Shown here: piece by piece, positions 49,799 to 59,658 of the stretch
Layout: each line of letters opens with the position of its first letter
Numbering within the stretch: the stretch's first letter is position 1
From: Utricularia gibba
Taxonomy: Eukaryota; Streptophyta; Magnoliopsida; Lamiales; Lentibulariaceae
Assembly (NCBI GenBank): GCA_002189035.1
Contig: NEEC01000030.1
Coordinates: 1 to 64,000 of the forward strand
Direction of reading: 5' to 3'
DNA: 64,000 nucleotides
The notes under the pieces: generated by a model
Told to the model about the DNA's origin: nothing
What the model saw: the letters and a program-made list of their open reading frames with translations, nothing else
Databases searched by the model: none
Translations under genes and position numbers: made by a program

Positions 49799-50950
49799 TG
49801 TAACGATAGCGGAAACAAGGTACCAATGCTATCCCTCAAAGTTGTCTGATTGATGTTCATATGGGATGGAAGGGATGCTCTAGAACGAGGGATGGCCGAG
49901 ACTAGTTCACAGGAAGCCGTGGAGGGCGAAAGACGGCGCGTAGGAGGGCTGCTGCGCACAGAAGTTAGCGCACGCGCGCACGGGTCATGGGTCGCAACAT
50001 GTGCGACCAGCAGAGCGAAATATGGCATGATTGGAGCAGGATATGGAAAGGATTCAGTCAAGGGAGGTTACCGAATCAAAGGGGGACCAAATATGGAAGT
50101 TATGATCAAGGGGGAAGGCTCCACAATCCCAGGGACCAAATTTGTGAGATGGAAATATCCATACCATGGAGGAGGCTAACCTCTATATAAGGGGAAGGGT
50201 CGAAGCCCTCCTTCCTCCCCCACTCTCCACACCATGAAGGCGCAAGGCTGAAGGACTCAAGGCGGCGAAAGGCTGGACGAACGTCCATAAGAGTGGGGGA
50301 AGGAGGTGCTTCGATTCGGTAAGGGGATTTTCATACGGTTTAGTGACTAACATGGGTGTTCAGTGTGTCAAGGGCATAGGTCACGGTATTGAACATATCA
50401 GGGGCATAGAGCATGAGTCAAGGGTCATAGGGGTCGATGCAATCAAGGGGAGGGAAAGGGAGATGGCCACCCCAACCCAAAGGCAACGCGCTTGCGTGGG
50501 ATTCACGCCACTCAAGGGGCCTTCAGGCATATAGGGCATTCGGGCATACAGGGGCTGAAAAGCCAATCAAGGGAGAACCTTAGGGTTCAATCAAGGGGCA
50601 TCGACCATAGAGGATCAAGGGAGGGTCTTAGGACCGCACAGAATGCTACACGGATCACACATTTCTTCCTCACTTGTCATTGCGCATAGGAATTGTGTCA
50701 CTATAGACTAACCCCTTACTGGTCATGTAGGTACTGCTGGGGATGAGTCGTTGGACAGGATAGGAGGGGCGGATGGCGAGGATGGAGTGGCCGAGTAGTG
50801 GAGTCATGGGCGAACAAGGCGGCTAGGGCACAAACACCGAACTCTCCCTATTTTCTTTATGTTTTTCTGCACTTTATCTCCCTCACTTGGACTGGTTTGA
50901 TCATTTGAATAAAGGTTGGTTCTTTTGCACTATACTAAACTCCCTCAGCC
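49799..50950 (+). mobile_element. LTR-like segment with TATA box and poly(A) signal
   Basis: Unique-looking DNA starting TGTAACGATAGCGGAAACAA, a plausible LTR start. It has a canonical TATATAA inside CTCTATATAAGGGG at 50184-50190 and an AATAAA at 50908-50913, in the same direction about 720 bp apart. This layout fits a gypsy-type LTR with U3, R and U5, in plus orientation. Neither a matching second LTR nor an internal coding region in this orientation is seen, and the exact 3' end is uncertain. Several 60-110 codon frames here lack recognisable domains. Confidence 0.45.
50184..50190 (+). promoter_or_regulatory. TATA box in the LTR-like segment
   Basis: TATATAA in the context ACCTCTATATAAGGGGAAGG, followed about 30 bp downstream by pyrimidine-rich CCCTCCTTCCTCCCCCACTC, a typical transcription start setting for plant LTRs. 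Confidence 0.5.
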
Positions 50951-51109
50951 CAGGACCCCGCATGAGAACAGACAAGGCAAGGCCTTAAGGGCGCGCAGGA
51001 CGCGCAGTAGGGGAAGCCTCTTAGGCAGAGTGTGCTGTGCAATCAGACCACAAGGCGAGCATGGTGATGGTCCTCCCGACTGGGTGTCGCCAAGGATCGT
51101 TACAACCAC

Positions 51110-51345
51110 AAGGCCACACGGGCGTGGTTTATGCGTAAACCATGCCCGTGTGCATATGCACCAGCAGCATAAGGCCACACGCGCATGGTTTATGCGTAAA
51201 CCACGCCCGTGTGCATACGTAGGAGCAGCACAAGGCCACACAGGTGTGGTTTATGCGTAAACCACGTCCGTGTGCATACACAGCAGCACCACAAGGCCAC
51301 ATGGGCGTGGTTTACACACAACCCACGCCCGTGTGCCCTTTTCAT
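51110..51345. repeat. 61-bp tandem repeat with a long internal palindrome (4 copies)
   Basis: Copies start at 51110, 51171, 51232 and 51293, exactly 61 bp apart; the last is partial. Each begins AAGGCCACACGGGCGTGG (with small changes) and contains a near-perfect palindrome of about 38 bp: CACACGGGCGTGGTTTA, a 4-nt centre TGCG, then TAAACCACGCCCGTGTG. The 20-odd bases between palindromes (CATACGTAGGAGCAGCAC-like) are related between copies. No gene is supported. Confidence 0.93.
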
Positions 51346-51365
51346 GTGCACTCGACCTAAATTCC

Positions 51366-51576
51366 TCCTAAGGGTTGAGTGCTAATATAAATTAAAAATA
51401 AATATATATCCACTCAAGCCGAATCATCCCTAAGTATCGATTGCTCATAAAAATGTTAAAATAAAAAATATATGCTCGATCCGAAGCATTCCTAAGGATC
51501 GATGCTGATAAAAATATGAAAATAAAAAATGTACACTCGATTCGAATAGTTACCAAGTGTCAAATGCTAATTAAAA
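51366..51576. repeat. ~62-bp AT-rich tandem repeat (3.4 copies)
   Basis: Imperfect copies start near 51366, 51428, 51491 and 51552. Each runs TCCTAAGG-ATCGATGCT, then ATAAAAAT-TGAAAATAAAAAAT, then CACTCGATTCGAA (with changes). Divergence between copies is moderate. No coding potential. Confidence 0.8.
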
Positions 51577-51625
51577 GAGGAGGCGCTCTCGAGGGGCACC
51601 CGCACTGGGCCGAAGGTTGATCCGG
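51577..51625 (+). repeat. Satellite scrap
   Basis: AGGAGGCGCTCTCGAGGGGC followed by ACCCGCACTGGGCCGAAGG matches the junction part of old satellite monomers (compare 30768-30800). This is the last satellite sequence before the MULE and the gene. Confidence 0.75.
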
Positions 51626-51829
51626 GATACGACATGTTATTAACTGATCGAAACTTTAATACAACCTTTTTTTATCTTACTAGAGGGTCAATGGCTCAAC
51701 TTATTTTGAAATATTTGATATTTATTCCAAATAATACATTGTTATTGCTTCAATATTTCATTTATTTAAAACATTACAATTTATACAACAATATGAAAAT
51801 ACATATGATAAATGTTTCATTTTGTGAAG

Positions 51830-54800
51830 TTACAAAATCCACCGAAAAGTCTATCCAATATGGAAACAGCTTCTTTTGAAGTAGGTTTAATGCTGGACCT
51901 TTTTCTAGTTGAAGGTTGAGAGAACTCTTGTGGATGCGAAATAGAATGTCTCGCAGGAATTCACCCTCCATAGTTATTAGGTTTTCCTCCAAAGTAATTT
52001 GAATTTTCTCCATAAAAACTTGATTGTTTATGAGTACTTGAATTTTCAAGATTTAGTGGCATCAATATCATGTCACGATATTGTGGTGATGGACACTTCT
52101 CTAAACCATGATGAACATACTCGTGTTCAATAGGAGTCTCTGTAGTTGTTTTACGTGGTTTTTGTACTCCAATAGAATGATGTCCTTTACGATTTTGAAA
52201 ATTAACAGCATCCTGATAACGTGATGTCTTCTTATGACTAATCCTTGTACTTTCATATTCAAAATCAACATGAAGTGTAAAACCGGCATATCGCCAATAT
52301 GACTTATCTCGACAAGGGTGAACCTCAGATGCATAATTTTTCTCCATAAAACGAGTTTGATTAAACTGACTTGCCCTTGTTCTTGGATTTATATTAAATT
52401 CATGACAAGCCTAAAGATATTGTGTTAGATATAAAAAAAAATAAAATATAGATTAATATACAACATACCCTTTGTGCATGAAGGCATGGAAGAGATTATG
52501 TTTGCCAAAATCCATATTCACTTGTTCCATTTCATATGCTTACTCTAAAAGTAGTAGAATTATGAATTCCCATCTCAGTAACATCGCAGTCCATGTTTCG
52601 ATCATTATATCTTTTACAAAGAAGGTTTTGAACTTGTTCCTCATGATGCTTGTAAACTTGCTCAATTTTTTCTGCAAAATATTTTCCTTATGCACGGTAC
52701 TTAGTAGCTCTCTCTTTGCCTTTCCTAAAATAATAAAGTTCTTTCTCAAATGTGACCTGCATAATCATTTAGTTATTTATATTTAATCTAATAAGGATGG
52801 TTGAAATAAGAAAATAAACCTTTGCAATTGCAGTAGGAGGAAGGCGTCGAGTTCCTTTGAACACACCATTTAATGCATTCACATGATTTGTCGTCATGAT
52901 AGTGTGTCTGCACAAACATAAATATATTAGGAAATTAATTTAGAATTTTAAAACATATTAAAAATTATATACCTATCTCCATTATCATAAACTAATGTCT
53001 ACAATTCAACGGGTATATCCATCATATATTTATATGCTCTGGGACATGAATCATAAACCGCTTGCATTTTTTTTAAGAATTCTTTTTATGTTCGTGCGAC
53101 AATAGCAGACCATATGAGATCCTTAATCCGTGGCGTAGACTTCTTTTTGTTACTCCTTAAATGATATAGACACCATTTATGATTCCCAAGAGGAGGACTA
53201 AACTTCGGAATTTTCTCATAAGCAGCTACTAAACCTAAGCCTCAGTCACTTATGATACATACTTGACGTTCACGAACAACATGAATATCAAGATTCTCTA
53301 AGAACCATTTCCAAGATGAACCTGATTCTAAAGGCACAAACACATATGCCACAGGCAATATATGCTTATTTGCATCAATAGCTACTGCAGCCAATAATAC
53401 ATACTTATAACCACCGTAGAGATGTGTTGCGTCAACACAAAGCATTGGTCTGCAATATTTAAAAGCTTGGATGGCTAATCCAAAAGCCCAAAAAACATAT
53501 TTTGGGAGTTGTCTCCCTTCAGCATCTATATTATTCTCAAAATTCACAATAGTACCCGGATTTTGCTGTTTCGCCTCTTCAAGATAATTTGGTAACTCAA
53601 CACATGAATCATCCCATGAACCATATTGTAACTCATATGCCTTAGTCAAAGATTTCCATGCTTGCCAATAAGAAATTGTAAACTTATACTCTCTTTTGAT
53701 ATAAGTTTGAATTGCTCTAGCTGCATTTGTATCCAGTATAAGATGGATGATTCGAGGAGCAATGAAATCAGATGTCAAGTTAACATGCTTTTTAGCCAAA
53801 GAGTTTCTTAGCTCACATGTATGTGGCCCGTTGTATGAAGAAATCTTTCATGTGTCTGTTCGTTTTTGTGACCCTACATTCAAAGACTAAGAACAATTTG
53901 GTTGCAAACATTTAATAGCATAAAGTGAATTATTTCCTCTTCGTAATATGTACTCCCTTTTAACGTTTATATTGCATAATTTCATAACATCCTTCAAAGC
54001 TTGCTTGTCTTTAAAATGCATGCCAATTGGTAGCTCTTTCGAATCTTCATTATAGTAATTCATTGAATAATTACTTTGTATAGATGCATCCTGCCACATT
54101 TCTGGTGGTGAGGATGATTCATCTTCTTGTGATTCATATTCAGGAATCTCCTCTTCAACATCTACTACCATATTAGAAGCACTATGTGCATCTATTTCAT
54201 CTGAGTTATCGTGATTAGTTGGTATATATGTTGGGTCATCTTTATCAGTGTTAACCTCATCATAATGTTCGAAAGGTGATGAAAAAAACTTGGAATATTT
54301 ATTAAATACTGAAAAAAATATGTTAACCTTATAAAAATGCAAATCTAACCATTTTCTTGTGTTGGTTGTTGATAAGCCATTGAAAAATCAAAATTAGGAT
54401 CAAATGGATCAAAGTTGTCATTATAGTTGATATCTCTATTTGTGTTTTGATTCTCGAAATATGGAGTATTCAAATTATATTCATCACTTGAAATTGTGAA
54501 ATTGTAAATGTTGACAAATTATATGATAAATTCAAAATAATTAAATAATTACCATGCCAATTAGAAGACGAAGACCCGAACTTTCCGTATCAACATAAAG
54601 TTCAATACTTGAATCCCTGTTATGTGACATTAATATCCAGAGCAACAAATCCATATTTGTAAGTGGGACATAACTAATATCACTTGTATTTGTATCGAAG
54701 AATTTGGCGGTGATCCGAATTGAATTGATAAACGAAAAATTAGCAACGTCGTTAAAATTGCAAATTTCTCCTATCAAATAAAATTTATAAACCTAATTCA

Positions 54801-56032
54801 CATCAAATCATATGAAAAATATGAGCATAGTGGACTAGTATCGAACACAAGGAGCTAGGTGCTTACTATGTGAAAGTCAATGCATGCAATCAGTATCACG
54901 TTGATAAACTAGGACTAAGGCAGGGTTGCGATAAAATACAATAAAAAAAAGTAATAAACTTCTGAACTCAGTTGTTCCTGGAATGAAATGAGTGATGCCT
55001 TGGGACTCCTATAGATATATGCTTATCACTAAACACGCTCACACAAATCATAAATCAAACAACTAACAAGCAAAGTCTAGGTCTACCCGGACTTTTTTTT
55101 TCTCCCTAATCTTTGGTCTACCTCTAATTAAGGTTGTTAAGATGTGTTTTACTACTCCCTCCTTCTGGATCTATCCTGGTTTGTTAAGAAAGTGGTGTGA
55201 TCTATGATTAACAAGGTCTAGCACATTATACCCCTTTGGCCCCAAGGCACCCCTCTAAGCAGTTAGCCACTCATAACAAAGGAAAGGAAAACGTTTTCAT
55301 AACATATCCTAAATAACATTCCGGTCTCAAAGTTAAACAACAACAAACAATGCATAACAAAAATAGAAAAGACAATTGGTTCAAGCAGTAAAACTAAAAC
55401 TAGTTGCAGCTAGGAACAGTTCATCAAGAACGGAAGAAAATCTTCAAAAGAGAAACTTGTTCTTCTAGGCCGTCATCCCCTTCCTTCAGAAAGTTGTATT
55501 GTGTCTCCAATGGGGGAGATCCCTCATCTCTCTCCATCTTGTCCCTTTTTTATCCAAAATCCTCATTTTTCCATCTCCTTGGATTTTGTGTTCTTCTTTT
55601 CAGACTGTTGCCTCATCCTCTACCACCACATTGTTCATATTCAACTCCTTGGGATTTGTGTTGCCGACATGTGCTGCATTGTTCAAATAAAACTATTAGA
55701 AGTAAATCTATACGATTTAGTCCCAACTAAGACTTATATAACACAACTACGATACTATACGCAAAAATATAGAAATAGGCAGTAAAACTTAATTTTGTAG
55801 CACAATATGAGTTATTTCCCTGTAATCGATTACTCAAAAATATGTGTTATTATGAATATATATTAGGATTTATATTCAATTCTCTACAAATATTCATGAG
55901 CAATTCTTCATATGACAGATTAGGCTGAACAATAATAATGCTTATAGGATTTCAATCATAATACATGTACCCGGTATAAAGATCATTGATAAAAGAACCT
56001 CCAAAGAACAACTTCAAAGTAACTTGAGCCAT
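51830..56032 (-). pseudogene. Mutator-like (MULE) transposase, decayed and interrupted by an LTR
   Basis: Minus-strand MURA-type transposase. It starts at the ATG at 56032 (MAQVTLKLFFGGSFIND), is split by the LTR at 55852-54726, and resumes at 54725 (IRITAKFFDTNTSD). Later parts: an acidic linker and the MuDR N-terminal domain (54342-53887, LPIGMHFKDKQALKDVMKL); the catalytic region (53799-53242, PMLCVDATHLYGGYKYVLL with the first Asp, SSWKWFLENLDI); then GLGLVAAYEKIPKF, MTTNHVNALNGVFKGTRRLP (~52890) and C-terminal YWRYAGFTLHVDFEYESTRI (~52280). Introns probably lie near 54550-54500 and 54350-54290. In-frame stops and a frameshift at ~53890 disable it. I could not define its terminal inverted repeats. 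Confidence 0.85.
54726..55852 (-). mobile_element. Solo LTR of the Athila-like family inside the MULE
   Basis: 1127 bp from TGATAAACGAAAAATTAG to TATGTGTTATTA (the expected terminal CA has become TA). It aligns end to end with the LTR at 40357-41484. TGAAT lies directly on both sides (54721-54725 and 55853-55857), a 5-bp target duplication as gypsy elements make. No internal element sequence is present, so this is a solo LTR left by LTR-LTR recombination. Removing the LTR and one TGAAT would rejoin the MULE reading frame. Confidence 0.93.
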
Positions 56033-56214
56033 TAATTAAGCAACTAAAATAATGAATGATTTCTCAATGAACGGCTTCAAAGCTATTATAGACAAAGTAT
56101 AGAATAACTTTGAAAATAGGAAATGTATTTTCATGGTATCAAGCAAAAAAAGAATATTTGTATTGAAAGGTTATGTTTATTTTTTGGAAAAATTTCATAC
56201 AAACCATTAAACAT
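56033..56214. other. AT-rich DNA upstream of the MULE start
   Basis: About 180 bp before the MULE ATG on its 5' side. It should hold the MULE promoter and terminal repeat, but I cannot recognise either by eye. Confidence 0.4.
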
Positions 56215-56750
56215 GGGAATTGTTTTCATTTTTTCCATCAGATTTGTTTTGTTTCACTAAAATCATTAAATATGTAAAAACTTCATTATTAATTGTAATA
56301 AAAAAACCGATTTATTTGATTTTTCCTAACCAGTTTATTTGATTTGTCCAAATGGTTTGAACTTAAAATTGGAGCACAAGGTGCTAAAAATAAAAAAAAT
56401 GATATTTTATAAAAAAATAAGATCATTATTCTATTTTAAAAAATTTTACGTTTTTTGTTTTTTTAAAAAATTATCAATTTTGATATTTTAATGGTATTAG
56501 TAAAATAATTTAAGTGGTTTTAATGAAATAAAATAACTTTGGTGACACTAATGGAAATTAGATATATATTCCAGTGTTTTAATGTAAATTTATTATTAAA
56601 TCAGGTTTTACGTTATTTGAACCAGTCTTATTGTCGGTCTAAAGAAATAAAAAAACTGATTTTTATATGCCAATTAAAATTGAAACGATTCATATATGTT
56701 TAATGGTTTTGATGAAACAAAAAAAAATTGATGGTAAAAATGAAATCAGT
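56215..56750. mobile_element. Inverted-repeat (foldback or MITE-like) element
   Basis: The left end (56220-56283: TTTTTTCCATCAGATTTG, TTTTGTTTCACTAAAATC, ATTAAATATG) is an imperfect inverted copy of the right end (56690-56748: CATATATGTTTAATGG, TTTTGATGAAACAAAAAA, ATTGATGGTAAAAATG). Weaker pairing continues inwards (CCTAACCAGTTTATTTG against GAACCAGTCTTATTG). It is very AT-rich with no ORF. Its size (~535 bp) and long terminal repeats suit a non-autonomous DNA transposon. It directly abuts an LTR at 56754, so its target duplication is not clear. Confidence 0.6.
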
Positions 56751-56753
56751 ATT

Positions 56754-57726
56754 TGATAAACGGAATTTTCCTAATATCGTTGAAAATAAAAATAGAAAAT
56801 CTGTATTAAAGAAATTTATAATCCCTAATCTACACAAAACACAAATTTAGAAAACTTGTATAGTGGATATCGGGGTCGATCACAAAGAGCTCGTGCTTGT
56901 TAAGTGTTTTAGTACATGCATAATTTCGGATAACAATAGGTCTTAGTCTAAGCATAGACTAATAGTGATGAACAAGTTTAGTAAACAAGGTAGGTAAGCA
57001 ATATCAAGTCTTGACACTAAAGTAACAGGTACTGGTTTTGGCTCAAACTACTACGAAGACGCCTTAAGGATTTGTAGGTGGTGTTATGCTAATGTTTCTA
57101 ACTTAATTTACCATCTCCCTACACTCACAACTTCAAATAATCTAAGTCTACCCAAGTCATTCATCATATTTTTGGCTAAGTTAGTCCCCAATATCATAAC
57201 CAACCTTGTTATTAGGTCTACCTGCAGACAAAGTATATCGAATTAGGTCTACCTGATTCTACTGGTTCTACCCTGGACTAATACCAACTGCGCCCGTCTT
57301 GGTTTGTTGGTCTATCTCTAAACCAAGCATCCAAGTTGTGAAACTACTTGTTTACCTTCTTAGGTCTACCCGTGGTTTGTTAGAAACAAGAGTTAAGGAA
57401 GACAACTAAATTTCATCATCAACCTAAGCACATACCACCCACTTCTCCTTAAGGCATCCCTAAGACTCTAGCCACTCATGCTTGGAAAATAAAACACGAT
57501 TTCATTCATATAAGTTGGCCAAAATGGCAGAACATTGTAAACAAGTCAAATGCAGAAACTCAAAATGTTCAGAAAATTGAAAGCAAATAAAAATTGTTCT
57601 TTCGCTCGGTTGCTACTGTTCACAGCCTGGAACAGTAGCACTAGACTGGGCTCCGACGCTGTTCTTGATGATGCATGCCTCCATTCCCCTTTCTGGTTGG
57701 TGTTCATATTTAGATAAATAAAAAAC
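56754..57726 (-). mobile_element. Third Athila-type LTR, more diverged and probably truncated
   Basis: It starts TGATAAACGGAATTTTCC and shares the block order of the other two LTRs: GATATCGGGGTCGATCACAA-GAGCTCGTGCTTG, repeated TAGGTCTACC phrases, and AAGGCATCCCTAAGACTCTAGCCACTCATG, then AAATAAAACAC. It belongs to a related but distinct subfamily. The 3' border is uncertain (about 57726) and no clear target duplication of the preceding GTATT is found. Confidence 0.65.
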
Positions 57727-58481
57727 ATTTTTTAAAATAAGACTAATTATTTTAGAAAAACTATAAAATATGAATTATATATTGGCTAATGAATGATATT
57801 TTAGAAAAAGTTAATAAAAAATATTTTGAAATATAATATTAATTGACTATTATTTTTTTATGATTTTTTTGTTGTAAAAGTAATTTTATCATGGTTTTAT
57901 ATGTACTAATCAAATATTATTAGATGATATAATTATATTAAAATAATAGAAATATATTTTTGATTTAAGTAAAGCTTTTAATTAACTAAGTCTTATTTTT
58001 TTACCATTTATTATTTAATAACTAAGTTGCTATTCAAATATTAATTTTTTTTTATTGTTATTTAATAACTTTGACATTCAATTTATATATAAATTACTTA
58101 AAAAACGTTAAGTAATAAATCTTTACAAATAAGACTTATATTGATTATGTAAAATGTTAATAATTATTTGTTTTAAAACACATTAAAAAAATATAAATGA
58201 AAACAGGTGCCCTGCGCCAAATACTTTCGAAGTATTGCTATGTGATAAAGAGAAAGAGGTGTCAAGTGCCTAAACCCAAATTCTGTGTTATTTTATATTT
58301 CTTTTATTTTTGAACTTGCTAATTCTTCCGACCAACTCGATCAAACTAACGGATCTCTGTGTCGATGGAGGTTTTCGGTGTGTTCATCGATGATGCTTTT
58401 GCGAGTCCGATCATTGTTTTGTGCAGAAACTATGTTGTGAACCCGGAGGAGTGAAAAGACCGTGCGTTGCGATATTCCACA
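57727..58481. other. AT-rich spacer, then the 5' flank of the VPS13-like gene
   Basis: 57727-58200 is very AT-rich with no ORF or repeat I can name. From about 58200 composition becomes gene-like and probably includes the promoter and 5' UTR of the VPS13-like gene. A short upstream ATG frame (58366: ATGGAGGTTTTCGG...) precedes the likely start. No convincing TATA box. Confidence 0.5.
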
Positions 58482-59632
58482 ATGTTCGAAGCACATGTAC
58501 GTGGATTTTCGTTTCATTGTTTTTCGTTTTGATTTCTTAGGGTGGTTTAATCTTTCTATTTCGTGGCTGGATATCAGAAGAATATGTGAGTGAATTTTTG
58601 TTGCTCAATTTTTCCATGGAGAAATCGGGGTAATGGATGGACTCGAATATTGGGATTCAGAGTATGAAGTTATGGCACTGGTTTTTCATGGTTTTAGCAA
58701 CTTGCATTCATCATGTGATTTATTAGTGTATATCGGATATGTGTTTGGTTTAGGTGTGTGTTCTTGAATGATACGCCAGAGGTTGCATGCAAAATAACCC
58801 AAGGGTTCGTGCTTTGTATTATTTGGTTCTTGTTGTTAGGGGTCTGCGAATTAGCGGTGAATCGTTTGTGAACAATCAGGGTAGCGTACCTGCAACAATG
58901 AGATAGTCTCTGATACATGTTTTTCTGGGTCTAAGCGGCTGTCAGTCTATCGTCATCAGTGTATTTCGATGAAACATAAATCTGGAAGTGCTTGCAGTTA
59001 GTTTATGGGATTATTGATCCATTCTCTGCACTAATATTATTTGAAATTTTCCTTAGGTTTTGCATCTTCCTCGGAAGTATTTGGGGGAGTATGTCCACGG
59101 GTTGTCATCAGAGGCCTTACGGATAAGTGTGTGGAAAGGTGATATTGATTATTCTTGTGGATTTCTACGCATGGTTGCATGCTATGTGTTCATTGTAGCC
59201 CTATAGATCTTCATGATAAAATGTTTTGTGCATGCCCATCAGGATTCCATAAATACTATCTATGCATGACCCGTCTATGCTTCAAAAAATATTTTATCCT
59301 TCGCTTGTTTTTTGCATATTACACCAATTTTTGCCTGATGTCGAGCAGATTCTTTCAAATTTATGCATACGTTTGTAATCTGAAATCTATGATCTCTCAT
59401 ACTCATGCAGGGGATGTGGTTCTAAAAGATTTGAAAATAAAGGCAGAAGCATTAAATGCATTGAAGCTTCCAGTTAAAGTCAAAGCTGGCTTTGTTCCAT
59501 TACATTGAAGGTAATTACATTTTTTTGGTTGGTTTGTGCTCTCTGTATCCCCGAGAGTATAGCTACCTGGAAAGACATGCTGGTCCTTCTAAGTTCTCTG
59601 TTTACCCTCTTCCAGTGAGAAAGAAAAGTTTA

Positions 59633-59658
59633 TTTCTCTCTCTCTCTCTCTCTCTCTC
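59633..59658 (+). repeat. (TC)n microsatellite in an intron
   Basis: About 13 TC units between the third and fourth exons of the VPS13-like gene, next to the pyrimidine tract of the following acceptor. Confidence 0.95.

Noticed and set aside
49744-51260. Plus- and minus-strand ORFs around the LTR-like segment
   Set aside because: They have low-complexity composition, no recognised domain, and partly consist of the palindromic repeat.
51110-51345. CRISPR-like look of evenly spaced palindromic repeats
   Set aside because: The intervening bases are related rather than unique, there are only four copies, no cas genes exist, and the context is plant transposon DNA.
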